64,000 nucleotides of DNA. Source: Gammaproteobacteria bacterium (lineage in GTDB: Bacteria; Pseudomonadota; Gammaproteobacteria; Steroidobacterales; Steroidobacteraceae). Positions 19,732 to 29,793 of the stretch are shown here, piece after piece (the first letter of the stretch is position 1; the number at the start of each line of letters is the position of its first letter). The DNA lies in assembly GCA_004297335.1 (NCBI GenBank), contig SCUD01000010.1, forward strand, positions 16,168-80,167, given 5' to 3'. The notes beneath the pieces are model-generated. The model was not told where the DNA came from. It searched no databases and saw only the letters and a program-made list of their open reading frames with translations. A program made the translations under genes and the position numbers.

Positions 19732-21621
19732 GTGCTGCAGAAGATCCACGACCGGCTGACCGGCATTTTCGCGATCGGGATCCTGGTCGTGCTCGGCATC
19801 GTGTTCGTGTTCTGGGGTGTCGATGCCAGTGTCGGCACCTTCACGCGCGCCAGCGGTGTCGAGGTCAACGGCGAGGAGATCGGCGCCGACCGCGTCCGGC
19901 GCTCCTGGCAGGACGAGCTGTCCCGCTACCAGCAGATGTTCGGCGCCGCGGAGATTCCGGAGGATTTTCGCGAGCGGCTGCGCAAGGACGTGCTCGACCA
20001 GGAAATCCGCGCCGAGCTGGTCCGCCAGCGCACCCGCGAGCGGCACTATGCGATCAGCGACGCCCAGCTGCTCGAATCCCTGCACCAGATCCCGGCCTTC
20101 CAGGTGGCCGGGAAGTTCTCGGCTGACGCCTACCACGCTGCGCTGCAGTCCGCCGGCATCCCGGCCGACCGGTTCGAGGCGGAGCAGCGCGAACTGGGAC
20201 TGGCCCGCCAGCTCGATCGCGGTATCCAGGTCTCCGCCTTCGTGCTGCCCGGTGAGTACGAGCGCCGGGTTGCGCTGCTGCACGAGGCGCGCGAGCTGGC
20301 CTGGGTGACGATCCCTGCGGCGGCTTTCCAGCAGTCCGTCAGCCTCAGTGATGCGGAACTGGAGAGCTGGTACGAAGCTCATCGCCAGCAGTACCTGACC
20401 AATGAAGCGGCGCGCGTCGAGTACCTCGAGCTGAATATCGCGGAGCTGGCCGCTGCTGGAGCGGTCGACGAGGCCCGGCTCCAGGAGTTCTACGACAACA
20501 ATAACGAGCGCTACTCGACACCGGAGAAGCGGCGGGCGCGGCATGTGCTGATCGAGAACCAGCCGGACGCCGCGGCCGGAGAGGCCAGGGCGCGCGCCGT
20601 GCTGGAACGGGCCCGGGCTGGCGAGGATTTCGCCGCGCTCGCCCGCGAGTCCTCGGCGGATTCCGTCTCGGCCGCCGAGGGCGGGGATCTCGACTGGGCC
20701 GAGCGGAGTGCCTTTGTCGGACCCTTTGCCGACGCGGTCTGGGCGATGCAGCCCGGCGAGATCCGCGGGCCGGTGTCGAGCGAGTTCGGCTGGCATGTGA
20801 TCCGGCTCGACGGCATCCAGCCCGGCACCGTGCGGCCGTTCGCCGATGTCCGCGCGGAGATCGAGGCGGAGCTGCGGCGCGAGGAGGTCGAGCGGCGGTT
20901 CAACGATCTGCAGGAACAACTGGAGACTGAGGCTTTCGAGGCCGGCGGCGACCTCGCGCGGGTGGCGGGGCGGTTGCAGCTCGGGCTGCGGACCGTCGAG
21001 CGTTTCACCCGCAGTGATGGTGGCGCGCTGGGCCCGAGCGCGGGCCTGGTCGAGGCGGTCTTTGCGCCGGACATGCTGGCGGGCCAGGAGCTGCGCACGA
21101 TCGAGCTCGCCCCGGGCCGCGTGGTGGCACTGCGCGTCGCTGCGCACGAGCCAGCGCGTGAGCGTCCGTTCGCCGAGGTCCGGGACCAGGTGCAGGTCGA
21201 TGCAGGGCTCGACCGGGCCCGGAAGCTGGCGACGGAGCGCGCCGCGGCTCTCCAGGCGGAGCTGGCCGCCGGGGGCGACTGGCAGGCACTGACGCTCCCA
21301 TGGGCCGCTGCCTCGGCGCAGCCGCGCCTGCTGCGGCGTGATGAGGAGGGGGTGCCGGCGGAGGTTCTCACCGCCGCATTCCGGGCGGCAACTCCGGAAG
21401 GCCGCCCGCGCTACGGTACGGCGCAGCTCGAAGGCGGCGACAGTGTGGTCTGGCAGGTGAGTGCGGTCCGCGGTGGGACGCTCGCGGCGCTGTCGCCCGA
21501 CGAGCGCAGTCGCGAGGCAGAGCAGGCGCGCCAGCGCAGCGGCGGCGCCGATTCAGCTTTGTATGTCGCGGCGTTGCAGGCCGGCGCCAAGGTCAAGGTC
21601 AACCCGCAGCTCTTCGACTGA
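19732..21621 (+). CDS. ppiD: Periplasmic folding chaperone PpiD (SurA N-domain, parvulin)
   Basis: An inner-membrane-anchored periplasmic chaperone near the Sec translocon. One N-terminal transmembrane helix (about residues 12-32, IFAIGILVVLGIVFVFWGV) is followed by a SurA-like domain, a parvulin domain (RRARHVLIENQ, FAALARESSAD, GGDLDWAERS, EFGWHVIRLD) and a C-terminal helical region. The 629-residue length is normal. The start is GTG at 19732; the leader contains the tRNA-Asp 3' copy, so any transcript from upstream now crosses the insert. hupB, commonly between lon and ppiD, is not present. It is convergent with fabI. Confidence 0.9.
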   Translation: MLQKIHDRLTGIFAIGILVVLGIVFVFWGVDASVGTFTRASGVEVNGEEIGADRVRRSWQDELSRYQQMFGAAEIPEDFRERLRKDVLDQEIRAELVRQRTRERHYAISDAQLLESLHQIPAFQVAGKFSADAYHAALQSAGIPADRFEAEQRELGLARQLDRGIQVSAFVLPGEYERRVALLHEARELAWVTIPAAAFQQSVSLSDAELESWYEAHRQQYLTNEAARVEYLELNIAELAAAGAVDEARLQEFYDNNNERYSTPEKRRARHVLIENQPDAAAGEARARAVLERARAGEDFAALARESSADSVSAAEGGDLDWAERSAFVGPFADAVWAMQPGEIRGPVSSEFGWHVIRLDGIQPGTVRPFADVRAEIEAELRREEVERRFNDLQEQLETEAFEAGGDLARVAGRLQLGLRTVERFTRSDGGALGPSAGLVEAVFAPDMLAGQELRTIELAPGRVVALRVAAHEPARERPFAEVRDQVQVDAGLDRARKLATERAAALQAELAAGGDWQALTLPWAAASAQPRLLRRDEEGVPAEVLTAAFRAATPEGRPRYGTAQLEGGDSVVWQVSAVRGGTLAALSPDERSREAEQARQRSGGADSALYVAALQAGAKVKVNPQLFD

Positions 21622-21658
21622 GGCGCGGCCGCGGCCCCCCGGCGTCGGCTCGGCCGCC

Positions 21659-21711
21659 GGGATCCCGCTCGCAAACTCCGCCCGAACTTACGAGTTTGCT
21701 CGCGGGATCCC
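21659..21711. repeat. Long inverted repeat, 20-bp arms, between ppiD and fabI
   Basis: Arms 21659-21678 and 21692-21711 (GGGATCCCGC...ACTC against GAGTTTGC...GGATCCC) pair except for a two-base internal mismatch, with a 13-nt loop. The space between two convergent genes suits a bidirectional terminator. The form also fits a REP/REPIN-like dispersed repeat. Confidence 0.6.
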
Positions 21712-21762
21712 GCCAGCCAAGCCGGCGCCGTGTGAGGTTGTCGGCATAGCCGCAGCAATGCG

Positions 21763-21849
21763 GGCGGGACGGGGCGGTGGGAACGTCGCGAGCGAGCGCG
21801 TCAGTTCCGGCGGCGCGAGCGAGTGATGTTCCCACCGCCCCGTCCCGCC
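21763..21849. repeat. Perfect 22-bp inverted repeat with 43-nt loop
   Basis: Arms 21763-21784 and 21828-21849 (starting GGCGGGACGG and ending CCGTCCCGCC) are exact reverse complements. The loop has two related GCGAGCGAG stretches. It lies 51 bp after the first hairpin and 29 bp from the fabI stop. There is no U-tract, so a classical rho-independent terminator is unlikely; a mobile repeat or mRNA-stabilising hairpin is possible. Confidence 0.65.
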
Positions 21850-21878
21850 GGCCGCCTCGGGCCGCAGCGCCGCAAGGC

Positions 21879-22664
21879 TTATTCGGGGAAGGCCATCCCG
21901 ACGTGGCTGTAGCCAGAGTCCACGTACACGACCTCGCCGGTGATGCCCGCCGCCAGGTCCGAGCACAGGAACGCCGCCGCGTTGCCGACATCGTCAGTCG
22001 TCACGTTGCGCCGCAGCGGCGCTGCCTGCTCGACGTGGTGCAGCATCTTGCGCATGCCGGCGATGCCCGCGGAGGCGAGGGTCTTGATCGGCCCCGCCGA
22101 GATCGCATTCACCCGGATGCCGCGCGGGCCGAGGTCCGCCGCCAGGAATCGCACATTGGCCTCGAGGCTCGCCTTGGCGAGGCCCATCACGTTGTACGAG
22201 GGGATCGAGCGCACCGCGCCGAGGTACGAGAGCGTCAGCAACGCGCCGGCACGACCCTGCATCAGCGGCAGACCGGCGCGGGCGAGGGCAGTGAGGCTGT
22301 AGCTCGAGATATCGTGCGCCACCGCGAAGGCCTCGCGGGTCGTCGCTTCGACGAAGCCGCCGGCGAGCGCCTCCCGCGGCGCATAGGCGACCGAATGCAC
22401 GATCACGTCGAGCGCGCCCCACTCGGCTCCGATGCGAGAGAAGCCCGCGTCGATCTCGGCGTCATTGCCTACGTCCATCGGCAGTACCAGCGGTGAATCG
22501 AGCCGCTGGGCCAGCTCGATGACCCGCTCGCCGAGGCGCTCGTTCTGGTAACTGAAGGCCAGCTCCGCGCCCTCGCGGCGCATGGCCTGCGCGATGCCCC
22601 AGGCAATCGAGCGCTCGGTGGCGAGTCCCACGATCAGTACCTTCCGGCCGGCCAGAAATCCCAT
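21879..22664 (-). CDS. fabI: Enoyl-[acyl-carrier-protein] reductase (NADH) FabI
   Basis: The final reductive step of the fatty-acid elongation cycle. The 261-residue SDR protein has the FabI-type cofactor motif ([16 protein letters not shown]), LTLSYLGAV, the catalytic Y-x6-K in YNVMGLAK, and [14 protein letters not shown] near the substrate loop. The frame stays open 48 bp upstream, but the ATG at 22664 gives the family N-terminus MGFLAGRK and follows GGGAG by 4-5 bp. mltD lies 22 bp upstream on the same strand, so fabI is likely in one transcript with gloB and mltD. Confidence 0.95.
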   Translation of the reverse strand: MGFLAGRKVLIVGLATERSIAWGIAQAMRREGAELAFSYQNERLGERVIELAQRLDSPLVLPMDVGNDAEIDAGFSRIGAEWGALDVIVHSVAYAPREALAGGFVEATTREAFAVAHDISSYSLTALARAGLPLMQGRAGALLTLSYLGAVRSIPSYNVMGLAKASLEANVRFLAADLGPRGIRVNAISAGPIKTLASAGIAGMRKMLHHVEQAAPLRRNVTTDDVGNAAAFLCSDLAAGITGEVVYVDSGYSHVGMAFPE

Positions 22665-22686
22665 GTGTGCTCCCGTTCTTGTGGTA

Positions 22687-24270
22687 TCAGCCGCCGAGGT
22701 TGCGGCGGCCATCCAGGTGGATGGTCAGGCGCTGGCCGGCCTGCAGCATGGTCCGGCCGCCCATGTTGTTCCAGGCCTGCAGCTGCCGGACGGTGACCGC
22801 GTAGCGGCGGGCGATCAGCGACAGGGTGTCGCCACGCCGCACCGTATAACGCAGGCTCTCGCCGGCTGGTGCGGCGGCCTGTGCGGCTGCAGCGGTGCCG
22901 GAGACAACGAGTCGCTGCCCCAGCTGCAAGGTGGCCGTCGGCGCGAGTCGGTTCAGCCGGGCCAGCTGCGCGACGGTCATGCCATGGCGCCGCGAGATAC
23001 TCCACAGCGACTCACCGGCCAGGACGCGGTGCGTGCGCCGCTCGAATTCGACACCGAGGCCGGCGCGCAGCTGCGAGACGTCGCCGGCCGGAACCATCAA
23101 GGTCGTCCCGGCTGCCGGTTCCGCGCCGCCGGTGCCGTTGATCTGATGCAGGAAGGACTCCGGCACCTTGAAATGGCCGGCGACCGAGGCGACGGACTCC
23201 CCGGGCGAGATGGTATGCGCGCCGAGGCGCGCGCGTGCAACATCATCGAGCCCGGCGAGCTGCGTCGTGAAATGATCGGCGACGACCTCCGGAACCAGCA
23301 GCCGGTGCGGCCCCTGTGGATCCGTCAGCCAGCGGTTCCAGGCAGGGTTCAGCGCATGCAGTTCCTCGGCAGTGACGCCGGCGAGTTCGGCCATCAGGCG
23401 CAGGTCGACCGGGCCCGCGGTCGGCACGATGCGGAAATACGGCGCATCGGGGATCGCCGCCAGCGCCAGGCCGTGGGCGGCCGGATCCCGCACGATGCTC
23501 GCAAGCGCCAGCAGCTTCGGGACATACGCGCGGGTTTCCGCCGGCATCGACAGCGAGAAGAAGTCCGTGGACCGGCCGAGCGCATAGTTGCGCGCCATCG
23601 ATCGCTGCACGTTGCCCGAGCCCCAGTTGTAGGACGCGATGGCGAGCAGCCAGTCGCCGCTGAAGCGCCGGTTCAGCAGCTGCAGGTAATCGAGGGCGGC
23701 GCGGGTCGACTCCGGCACGTCGCGGCGCTGATCCTGCCAGTAGTTGCGCTGCAGGCCGAAGCGCTCGCCGGTGGGGGCGATGAACTGCCAGAGTCCGGAG
23801 GCATGGCTGCGCGAGTAGGCGAACGGATTGAAGGCACTCTCGACGACCGGCAGCAGTGCGATCTCGCCCGGCAGGCCGCGGGCCTCCACTTCGTTGGCGA
23901 TGTAGTGCAGGTAGCGCAGGCTGCGGCCCAGGGTCCGTTCCAGGTAATCGGGGTTGCGCACGAGCCAGGCGATCTCGGCGCGCACCCACGGATGTTCGAC
24001 CTCGGGCAGCGAAAGGCGGCTGCGGATCCGCGCGAGCACGTCGCCATGGACCGGCTCGGGGGGCAGCTCGTCGTGCATCCGCGCCGTCAGCTCGGGGACC
24101 TCCAGGGCTGGCGTCTCGCCGGCCGCGCGACCGGCCTGTGGGTCATTGACGATGGTCTCATCGGGAAGAGTCGTCGCCCCGGTTCCCGCGACGCCCGCGC
24201 AGCCGGCGACAGCCAGGATCGCGGCGGTGGTGACGATGGAGCGCAGCAGCAGGGTCCTGATGCCCATCAT
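22687..24270 (-). CDS. mltD: Membrane-bound lytic murein transglycosylase D with three LysM domains
   Basis: It cleaves peptidoglycan glycan strands in the periplasm. The 527-residue lipoprotein has a lipobox (LAVAGC, Cys near residue 24). The SLT domain has its catalytic Glu in VVESAFNP, then [16 protein letters not shown] and [12 protein letters not shown]. Three LysM repeats follow, beginning near [20 protein letters not shown] and [12 protein letters not shown]. The start overlaps the gloB stop by 4 bp (ATGA); tandem ATGs leave the exact start within one codon. Lipid attachment is predicted from the lipobox only. Confidence 0.93.
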   Translation of the reverse strand: MMGIRTLLLRSIVTTAAILAVAGCAGVAGTGATTLPDETIVNDPQAGRAAGETPALEVPELTARMHDELPPEPVHGDVLARIRSRLSLPEVEHPWVRAEIAWLVRNPDYLERTLGRSLRYLHYIANEVEARGLPGEIALLPVVESAFNPFAYSRSHASGLWQFIAPTGERFGLQRNYWQDQRRDVPESTRAALDYLQLLNRRFSGDWLLAIASYNWGSGNVQRSMARNYALGRSTDFFSLSMPAETRAYVPKLLALASIVRDPAAHGLALAAIPDAPYFRIVPTAGPVDLRLMAELAGVTAEELHALNPAWNRWLTDPQGPHRLLVPEVVADHFTTQLAGLDDVARARLGAHTISPGESVASVAGHFKVPESFLHQINGTGGAEPAAGTTLMVPAGDVSQLRAGLGVEFERRTHRVLAGESLWSISRRHGMTVAQLARLNRLAPTATLQLGQRLVVSGTAAAAQAAAPAGESLRYTVRRGDTLSLIARRYAVTVRQLQAWNNMGGRTMLQAGQRLTIHLDGRRNLGG

Positions 24271-25049
24271 TGGAACCCGTCCTTCCAGCCTCGGACCGCA
24301 GCAAACACGGCGGCGGGCGTCGGCAGGGACCGACCGGCGTGTCGCTCGGCGGCTTCGCGCACATCGTCCACCCGACAGCGCAGGAAAGGGTTGATGCGCT
24401 TCTCGGTTCCGATCGTCGAGGGCAAAGTGGGCTCGCCGGCCTGGCGCAGTGCAGCGGCGTGGCGGGCATAGGCCGCGAGATCCTCATTGCCGGGCTCGAC
24501 GGCCTGGGCAAAGCGCAGGTTGGCCAGCGTGTATTCGTGTGCCGGGAACACGCGCGTGGCCTCCGGCAGCGCGGCCAGCGCATCGAGCGAGGCCAGCATC
24601 TGCTCCGGGGTGCCCTCGAACAGGCGGCCGCAGCCCCCGCTGAACAGGGTGTCGCCCGGGAACACCACGCCATGCCCGTGGTAGGCGATATGGCCGGCGG
24701 TGTGGCCGGGCACGTCGAGCACGGCGAAGTCGAGCCCCAGCGCCGGCAGCGAGAGGCGGTCGCCGCCTCCATGCGCCTCGACGGGGACTGGCATGCGCTC
24801 GTGCCTCGGACCATGCACCGGCGCCGCGGTGGCCGCGACGAGGTCGGGGACTCCGCCCACATGGTCGGGATGGTAATGCGTGATGAGGATCGCCCCGAGC
24901 TGCAGGCCGCCGGAATCGAGCGCCTGCAGCACCGGTGCCGCATCGCCAGGATCGACGACGGTTGCGACGCCAGGGTCTCCGGGGCTCCGGATCAGCCAGA
25001 TGTAGTTGTCCTGGAAGGCCCGGATTGGCCTGACGTCGAGCTGGGTCAA
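24267..25049 (-). CDS. gloB: Hydroxyacylglutathione hydrolase (glyoxalase II)
   Basis: It hydrolyses S-lactoylglutathione to lactate and glutathione in methylglyoxal detoxification, in the cytosol. The 260-residue metallo-beta-lactamase-fold protein has [10 protein letters not shown], the [11 protein letters not shown] segment, [15 protein letters not shown] and [13 protein letters not shown], then the glyoxalase II C-terminal domain (INPFLRC). It is first gene of the gloB-mltD-fabI operon and divergent from the methyltransferase-rnhA-dnaQ genes. In many gammaproteobacteria gloB lies beside exactly these genes, which supports the name. Confidence 0.94.
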   Translation of the reverse strand: MTQLDVRPIRAFQDNYIWLIRSPGDPGVATVVDPGDAAPVLQALDSGGLQLGAILITHYHPDHVGGVPDLVAATAAPVHGPRHERMPVPVEAHGGGDRLSLPALGLDFAVLDVPGHTAGHIAYHGHGVVFPGDTLFSGGCGRLFEGTPEQMLASLDALAALPEATRVFPAHEYTLANLRFAQAVEPGNEDLAAYARHAAALRQAGEPTLPSTIGTEKRINPFLRCRVDDVREAAERHAGRSLPTPAAVFAAVRGWKDGFQ

Positions 25050-25109
25050 GGGCGGGCCCCGCAGCCGTTGCCGATACCGCGCGTATTAGACCGCCCGCCG
25101 CCAGCAAAG

Positions 25110-25130
25110 AAAAGGGGACAGTCCCCTTTT
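25110..25130. repeat. 21-bp perfect palindrome between divergent operons
   Basis: Arms AAAAGGGGAC and GTCCCCTTTT flank a single A. It lies in the 92-bp gap between the gloB and methyltransferase starts, 11 bp before the latter. It could be an operator or a dispersed REP-like palindrome. As it precedes a gene rather than following one, terminator function is less likely. Confidence 0.55.
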
Positions 25131-25141
25131 CCGCCTCGGTT

Positions 25142-25858
25142 ATGCTGCCGGCTGTGAACGGCTGGCTCGACACGACACTGGGGCAGACGCTGCTGGCGCA
25201 GGAGCGCGCGATCGTCGCGGCGGCGCTCGAATGCGCCTTCGGACTGTACTGCGTGCAGGTCGGGGACTGGGGCGGTCCCGGGATCTTCCTGGACTCCGCG
25301 CGGACCCGCCGCCGCGCTCTGGTCACCGGCGCGCCCGCACCCGGCGCCACGCTCATCAGCGAGCTGCCGGCGCTCGCGCTGCTGGCCGACAGCGTGGACG
25401 TACTGCTGCTGCCGCACACGCTCGAGTTCGTCGACGATCCGCACGAGCTGCTGCGCGAGGCGGGTCGCGTGCTGACTGGTGAGGGCGAGCTGATCGTGCT
25501 CGGCTTCGAGCCGCTCGGCAGCTGGTCGCTGCGCCATGCACTGACGCGTGGCGGCCATCCGCCGGGGCTGCGGCGCACGCTTTCCGGGCGCCGGCTCACC
25601 GACTGGCTGCGCCTGGTCGGTTTCGAGGTGGGCCCGGCCGGGCGCTACCTGTACGCACCGCCATTCGCCGGCCTGCAGTCCGGGCGCACCGGCGCACTGA
25701 TCGAGCGGCTCGGACGTGCCGTGTGGCCACGGTTCTCGGGCGCCTATGTCCTGCGCGCCCGCAAGCGTGTCTACACAATGACGCCGGTTCGCCAGCGCCA
25801 GCGGCTACGCGCCGCCGTGATCGGCGGGCTGGTCGAGCCGGCGCGCCGCGCCTCATGA
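25142..25858 (+). CDS. SAM-dependent methyltransferase (YafS-like position)
   Basis: A 238-residue protein with a type 11 methyltransferase core. The recognisable parts are the acidic-to-hydrophobic strand [21 protein letters not shown] and [22 protein letters not shown], a typical motif post-II/III layout. The SAM-binding glycine motif is weak (QVGDWGG), unlike classical GxGxG forms. In E. coli the uncharacterised yafS occupies the same place between gloB and rnhA, so this is probably its counterpart. Substrate unknown. Its stop overlaps the rnhA start (ATGA). Confidence 0.75.
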   Translation: MLPAVNGWLDTTLGQTLLAQERAIVAAALECAFGLYCVQVGDWGGPGIFLDSARTRRRALVTGAPAPGATLISELPALALLADSVDVLLLPHTLEFVDDPHELLREAGRVLTGEGELIVLGFEPLGSWSLRHALTRGGHPPGLRRTLSGRRLTDWLRLVGFEVGPAGRYLYAPPFAGLQSGRTGALIERLGRAVWPRFSGAYVLRARKRVYTMTPVRQRQRLRAAVIGGLVEPARRAS

Positions 25859-26289
25859 CCGAAGTCGAGATCTACACCGACGGTGCCTGCCGCGGCAACC
25901 CCGGGCCCGGCGGCTGGGGCGTGCTGCTGCGCTCCAACGGGCGCGAGCGCGAGCTCTGCGGCGGCGAACCGATGACCACCAACAACCGCATGGAGCTGAC
26001 CGCCGCGATTCGTGCGCTGGAGGCGCTGCGCCGGCGCTGCCGCGTGGCGCTCTACACCGACTCCACCTACGTCCGGCATGGCATTACCCAGTGGCTGGCC
26101 GACTGGCAGCGCCGCGGCTGGCGCACCGCCGACCGCAAGCCGGTCAAGAACCAGGACCTGTGGCAGCGCCTCGCCGCGCTCGCTGCGGAGCATGAGATCG
26201 AGTGGCACTGGGTCCGCGGTCACTCCGGCCACCCGGAGAACGAGCGCGCCGATCAGCTCGCCAACCGGGGCATCGACTCGCTGACTTGA
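25855..26289 (+). CDS. rnhA: Ribonuclease HI
   Basis: It degrades RNA in RNA-DNA hybrids. The 144-residue protein has all four metal-binding acidic residues in their motifs: [34 protein letters not shown] and [12 protein letters not shown], plus the basic handle region ([16 protein letters not shown]). An in-frame start at 25723 would add 44 unrelated residues. The ATG at 25855 matches the family N-terminus and overlaps the methyltransferase stop by 4 bp. dnaQ follows on the same strand, whereas in E. coli rnhA and dnaQ diverge. Confidence 0.95.
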   Translation: MTEVEIYTDGACRGNPGPGGWGVLLRSNGRERELCGGEPMTTNNRMELTAAIRALEALRRRCRVALYTDSTYVRHGITQWLADWQRRGWRTADRKPVKNQDLWQRLAALAAEHEIEWHWVRGHSGHPENERADQLANRGIDSLT

Positions 26290-26368
26290 GTCCAGGCCGA
26301 CAGGGCTGCGGCGCCGGGCTCTGCTATCCTTGCGCCGCATTACCACCGGCAGCGGAGCCCGTCGCAGC

Positions 26369-27091
26369 GTGCGCCAGATCGTTCTCGACACCGAAACTAC
26401 CGGCCTCGAGGTCGGCGACGGCCACCGGATCATCGAAATCGGCTGCGTCGAGCTGCATAATCGCCGCGCGACCGGCCGGACCTGGCATCGCTACCTGCAG
26501 CCGGATCGCCAGGTGGATGCTGGTGCGCTGGCCGTCCACGGCATCACCAGTGATTTCCTGGCCGCGCAGCCGCGCTTCGCCGACGTGGCCGCCGAACTCA
26601 TCGAGTTCATCCGTGGCGCCGAACTCGTGATCCACAACGCGCCCTTCGACGTCGGCTTCCTCGATGCCGAGCTGGCGCGCCTGCCCGCGGCCACGACGGT
26701 CACGGCACTGTGCGGCGTGGTCGACACACTCGCACTGGCGCGGCGCATGCATCCCGGGCAGCGCAACAGCCTCGATGCGCTGTGCCGCCGCTACCGCGTC
26801 GATGCTTCGGGCCGCGACCTGCACGGTGCGCTGCTCGATGCCCGCCTGCTCGCGGAGGTCTACCTGACGATGACCGGCGGCCAGGCTGCGCTCGGACTCG
26901 AGGCGGAGCCAGCGGGCGGAACCGCAATCGGCAGGCGGCGCCGCCAGGCGCGCGGCAAGGTCGCGATCCCGGTCATCGCGCCGGACGCTGCCGAGCTTGC
27001 GGCCCATGAAGCCGTGCTCGCCGCGATCGAGCGCAAGGCCGGAGCCCCGGCACTGTTCCGACGGTTGCTGCCCGATACCGGCGGCAGCTGA
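26369..27091 (+). CDS. dnaQ: DNA polymerase III epsilon subunit (3'-5' proofreading exonuclease)
   Basis: The proofreading subunit of the replicative polymerase. DEDDh motifs are complete: Exo I LDTETTGL, Exo II HNAPFDVGFLD, and Exo III-epsilon with DLHGALLDARLLAEVYL. The C-terminal tail after about residue 180 fits the polymerase-binding segment. A TTG at 26330 would extend the protein by 13 residues. GTG 26369 gives the standard MRQIVLDTETTGL start (240 residues) and has GGAG about 11 bp upstream, so it is preferred. Confidence 0.93.
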   Translation: MRQIVLDTETTGLEVGDGHRIIEIGCVELHNRRATGRTWHRYLQPDRQVDAGALAVHGITSDFLAAQPRFADVAAELIEFIRGAELVIHNAPFDVGFLDAELARLPAATTVTALCGVVDTLALARRMHPGQRNSLDALCRRYRVDASGRDLHGALLDARLLAEVYLTMTGGQAALGLEAEPAGGTAIGRRRRQARGKVAIPVIAPDAAELAAHEAVLAAIERKAGAPALFRRLLPDTGGS

Positions 27092-27121
27092 GCTTTTTCG
27101 CCGCATTTCCAGGGAGTCCGT

Positions 27122-28420
27122 ATGCCCGCTTCGTCCAGCCCCCCGGTCCGACTCGGTCGTTGCCGCATCGGCGTCGTCGGCCTTGGCTACGTCGGGCTGC
27201 CGCTCGCCGTCGAGTTCGGCCGGCACTACGACACCGTCGGCTTCGACGTGCGTGCCGGGCGCATCGCCGAGCTGGCGCGCGGCCGCGACCGTACGCTTGA
27301 GGTCACCACGCGCGAGCTGCGCGCGGCGAAGCGCCTGAGTTTCACGGCCGAGCTGCGCGGGCTGCGGCGCTGCCGGGTGTTCATCGTCACGGTGCCGACG
27401 CCGATCGACGACTACAAGCGCCCCGACCTCGGACCGCTTGAGCGCGCGAGCGAATCGGTCGGCCGCGTGCTGCGCCGCGGTGCCGTCGTGATCTACGAAT
27501 CCACGGTCTATCCCGGCTGCACCGAGGAAATCTGCGTGCCGATCCTGGAGCGTGTCTCCGGGCTGCGCTGCAACCAGGACTTCTTCGTCGGCTACAGTCC
27601 GGAACGCATCAATCCCGGCGACCGCGAGCACCGGCTGACGACGATCCGCAAGGTCACCGCCGGCTCGACGCCAGAGGCCGCGCGCTTCGTGGATGCGCTG
27701 TACGCCTCGATCGTCACCGCCGGCACGCACCCGGCCTCGAGCATCCGTGTGGCCGAGGCCGCCAAGGTCATCGAGAATACCCAGCGCGACGTCAACATCG
27801 CGTTGATCAACGAACTGGCGATGATCTTCAACCGGCTCGGCATCGACACCGGCGAAGTGCTGGCCGCGGCCGGCAGCAAGTGGAACTTCCTGCCGTTCCG
27901 GCCCGGGCTGGTCGGCGGGCACTGCATCGGCGTCGATCCCTACTACCTGACCCACAAGGCCCAGCAGATCGGTTATCACCCCGAGATGATCCTGGCCGGC
28001 CGGCGCATCAACGACAACATGGCGCTCTACGTCGCCGGCGAGATCGTCCGGCTGATGACCGGTAAGCGCATCCACGTGAACGGCGCGCGCGTGCTGGTGA
28101 TGGGCCTCACCTTCAAGGAGGACTGCCCGGACCTGCGCAATTCCAAGGTCGCTGACGTGATCCACGAACTCGAGGGCTACGGCGCCCGGGTGGATGTCTG
28201 GGACCCGTGGGTCAATCCGCGCGAGGCCCGGGCCGAGTACGGCGTGCGCATCATCGGCAAGCCGGCGCGCGGTCATTACGATGCCATCGTCGTCGCCGTC
28301 GCGCACCGGCAGTTCCGCGCGCTCGACATCGCCGCCGTGCGCCGGCTGGCGCGCCGCAACCACGTGCTCTACGACATCAAGCACGTCTATCCGCAGGAGG
28401 CCACCGATGGCCGGCTCTGA
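27122..28420 (+). CDS. tviB: Nucleotide-sugar C6 dehydrogenase, TviB/WbpO type
   Basis: Most likely it oxidises UDP-N-acetyl-hexosamine to the uronic acid for a surface polysaccharide. The 432-residue protein has the NAD motif [32 protein letters not shown], and the catalytic Cys in [12 protein letters not shown]. The C-terminal [15 protein letters not shown] is typical of the TviB/WbpO branch and differs from UDP-glucose dehydrogenase, of which a separate copy lies at 53,098. GGGAG lies 6 bp before the ATG. It overlaps the next epimerase gene by 14 bp, as expected of an enzyme pair. Whether the substrate is the GlcNAc or GalNAc form is not decidable. Confidence 0.85.
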   Translation: MPASSSPPVRLGRCRIGVVGLGYVGLPLAVEFGRHYDTVGFDVRAGRIAELARGRDRTLEVTTRELRAAKRLSFTAELRGLRRCRVFIVTVPTPIDDYKRPDLGPLERASESVGRVLRRGAVVIYESTVYPGCTEEICVPILERVSGLRCNQDFFVGYSPERINPGDREHRLTTIRKVTAGSTPEAARFVDALYASIVTAGTHPASSIRVAEAAKVIENTQRDVNIALINELAMIFNRLGIDTGEVLAAAGSKWNFLPFRPGLVGGHCIGVDPYYLTHKAQQIGYHPEMILAGRRINDNMALYVAGEIVRLMTGKRIHVNGARVLVMGLTFKEDCPDLRNSKVADVIHELEGYGARVDVWDPWVNPREARAEYGVRIIGKPARGHYDAIVVAVAHRQFRALDIAAVRRLARRNHVLYDIKHVYPQEATDGRL

Positions 28421-29474
28421 GCGCGGCATGCGCCCGATCCTCGTCACCGGCGCGGCCGGCTTCATCGGCTACCACACCGCGCGCGCGCTGCTCGAGCGCG
28501 GTGATGCGGTGATCGGCCTGGATAACCTCAACGACTACTACGACCCGCGGCTCAAGCAGGCCCGCCTGGAACGGCTGCTCGGGTTCCCGGGTTTCCGCTT
28601 CGAGCGGCTGGATCTCGTCGACCGCGCCGGCATGGAGGCGCTGTTCGCGCGCGAGCGCCCGCGGCGCGTCGTGCACCTCGCGGCGCAGGCAGGCGTGCGT
28701 TACTCGATCCAGAATCCGCATGCCTACGTGGACAGCAACGTCACCGGCACGCTGCACGTGCTGGAGGGCTGCCGCCACCACGGGGTCGAGCACCTCGTCT
28801 TCGCCTCGACCAGCTCCGTCTACGGGGCGAACACGCGGATGCCGTTCTCGGTGCACCAGAACGTGGACCACCCGCTGTCCTTCTACGCGGCGACCAAGAA
28901 GGCCAACGAGCTGATGGCGCACACCTACGCGTCGCTCTACGGGCTGCCGGTGACGGGATTGCGCTTCTTCACCGTCTACGGCCCCTGGGGCCGGCCGGAC
29001 ATGGCGCTGTTCCTGTTCACCCGCAACATCCTCGCCGGACAGCCGATCGACGTGTTCAACTATGGCCATCACCGCCGCGATTTCACCTATGTGGGCGACA
29101 TCGTCGGCGGCGTCATCGCTGCACTCGATCACGTCGCGGCGCCGAATCCGGACTGGAGCGGCGATGCGCCGGACCCGGCAACCAGCCGCGCGCCCTACCG
29201 GCTCTACAACATCGGCAACAACCGTCCGGTCGAGCTGATGCACTACATCGCCGTGCTCGAGGATTGCCTCGGCCGCAAGGCGGAGAAGAACCTGCTGCCG
29301 CTGCAGACCGGGGACGTGCCGGACACCTGGGCCGATGCCGAGGACCTCGTCCGCGATGTCGGCTACCGGCCGGCGACGCCGGTCGAGGAGGGCGTGCGCC
29401 GCTTCGTCGACTGGTACCTCGAGTACTACCGGGACGAGGCGCCGCCGGAGCCGCGGGTGACGAACCTGGGGTAG
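28407..29474 (+). CDS. NAD-dependent epimerase, UDP-glucuronate 4-epimerase (CapI) type
   Basis: It likely inverts C4 of a UDP-uronic acid (GlcA to GalA, or the N-acetyl form made by the gene before it). The 355-residue extended SDR has [35 protein letters not shown] (a CapI hallmark), STSSVYG and the catalytic YAATK. Preferred start 28407 has CAGGAGG 6 bp upstream; longer in-frame codons lie inside tviB. It ends 1 bp before the convergent ccdB gene. With ugd downstream, both UDP-GlcA and UDP-GalA could be supplied. Confidence 0.87.
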   Translation: MAGSERGMRPILVTGAAGFIGYHTARALLERGDAVIGLDNLNDYYDPRLKQARLERLLGFPGFRFERLDLVDRAGMEALFARERPRRVVHLAAQAGVRYSIQNPHAYVDSNVTGTLHVLEGCRHHGVEHLVFASTSSVYGANTRMPFSVHQNVDHPLSFYAATKKANELMAHTYASLYGLPVTGLRFFTVYGPWGRPDMALFLFTRNILAGQPIDVFNYGHHRRDFTYVGDIVGGVIAALDHVAAPNPDWSGDAPDPATSRAPYRLYNIGNNRPVELMHYIAVLEDCLGRKAEKNLLPLQTGDVPDTWADAEDLVRDVGYRPATPVEEGVRRFVDWYLEYYRDEAPPEPRVTNLG

Positions 29475-29475
29475 G

Positions 29476-29793
29476 CTAGATCCCGGTGATCAGCAGGTCG
29501 AGCGCGGCGACGATCTCGCCACGGCATTCGGCGAGGTTGGTGACCACGTTACCGAGCCGCCCGGTTGCTACACCGGCGAGTTGTGGGGTCAGCATCGCGT
29601 ACGGTTGACCCTCCACTTGCAATACCGGCGTCAGGGTCCGGATCAGGCGGCCCTGCATGGTGGACGCTGGACAGAGTGGGACGACCACTCGAGTTCCGAG
29701 GTCGGCGGTCAGATCACTCTGCACATCGAGAAGCAGCGGATAGGCTCCCCGCGATGCGGGGTTGGTGTTGCGATACACCGAAAACTGAGCCAT
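29476..29793 (-). CDS. ccdB: CcdB-family toxin
   Basis: A 105-residue toxin of the CcdB family, whose characterised members poison DNA gyrase. Family features are the N-terminal FSVYRN, YPLLLDVQSDL, a proline-rich strand before the TRVVVPLCP segment, and the C-terminal helix EIVAALDLLITGI, which in CcdB carries gyrase contacts. The canonical Gly-Ile C-terminus is present. Its start shares one base with the ccdA stop (TGATG). It is convergent with the epimerase gene, leaving no terminator space. It looks intact. Confidence 0.93.
   Translation of the reverse strand: MAQFSVYRNTNPASRGAYPLLLDVQSDLTADLGTRVVVPLCPASTMQGRLIRTLTPVLQVEGQPYAMLTPQLAGVATGRLGNVVTNLAECRGEIVAALDLLITGI

Noticed and set aside
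19090..21147. A 685-codon minus-strand frame across tRNA-Asp and ppiD
   Set aside because: It runs through a tRNA gene and the antisense of ppiD, and shows no family features.
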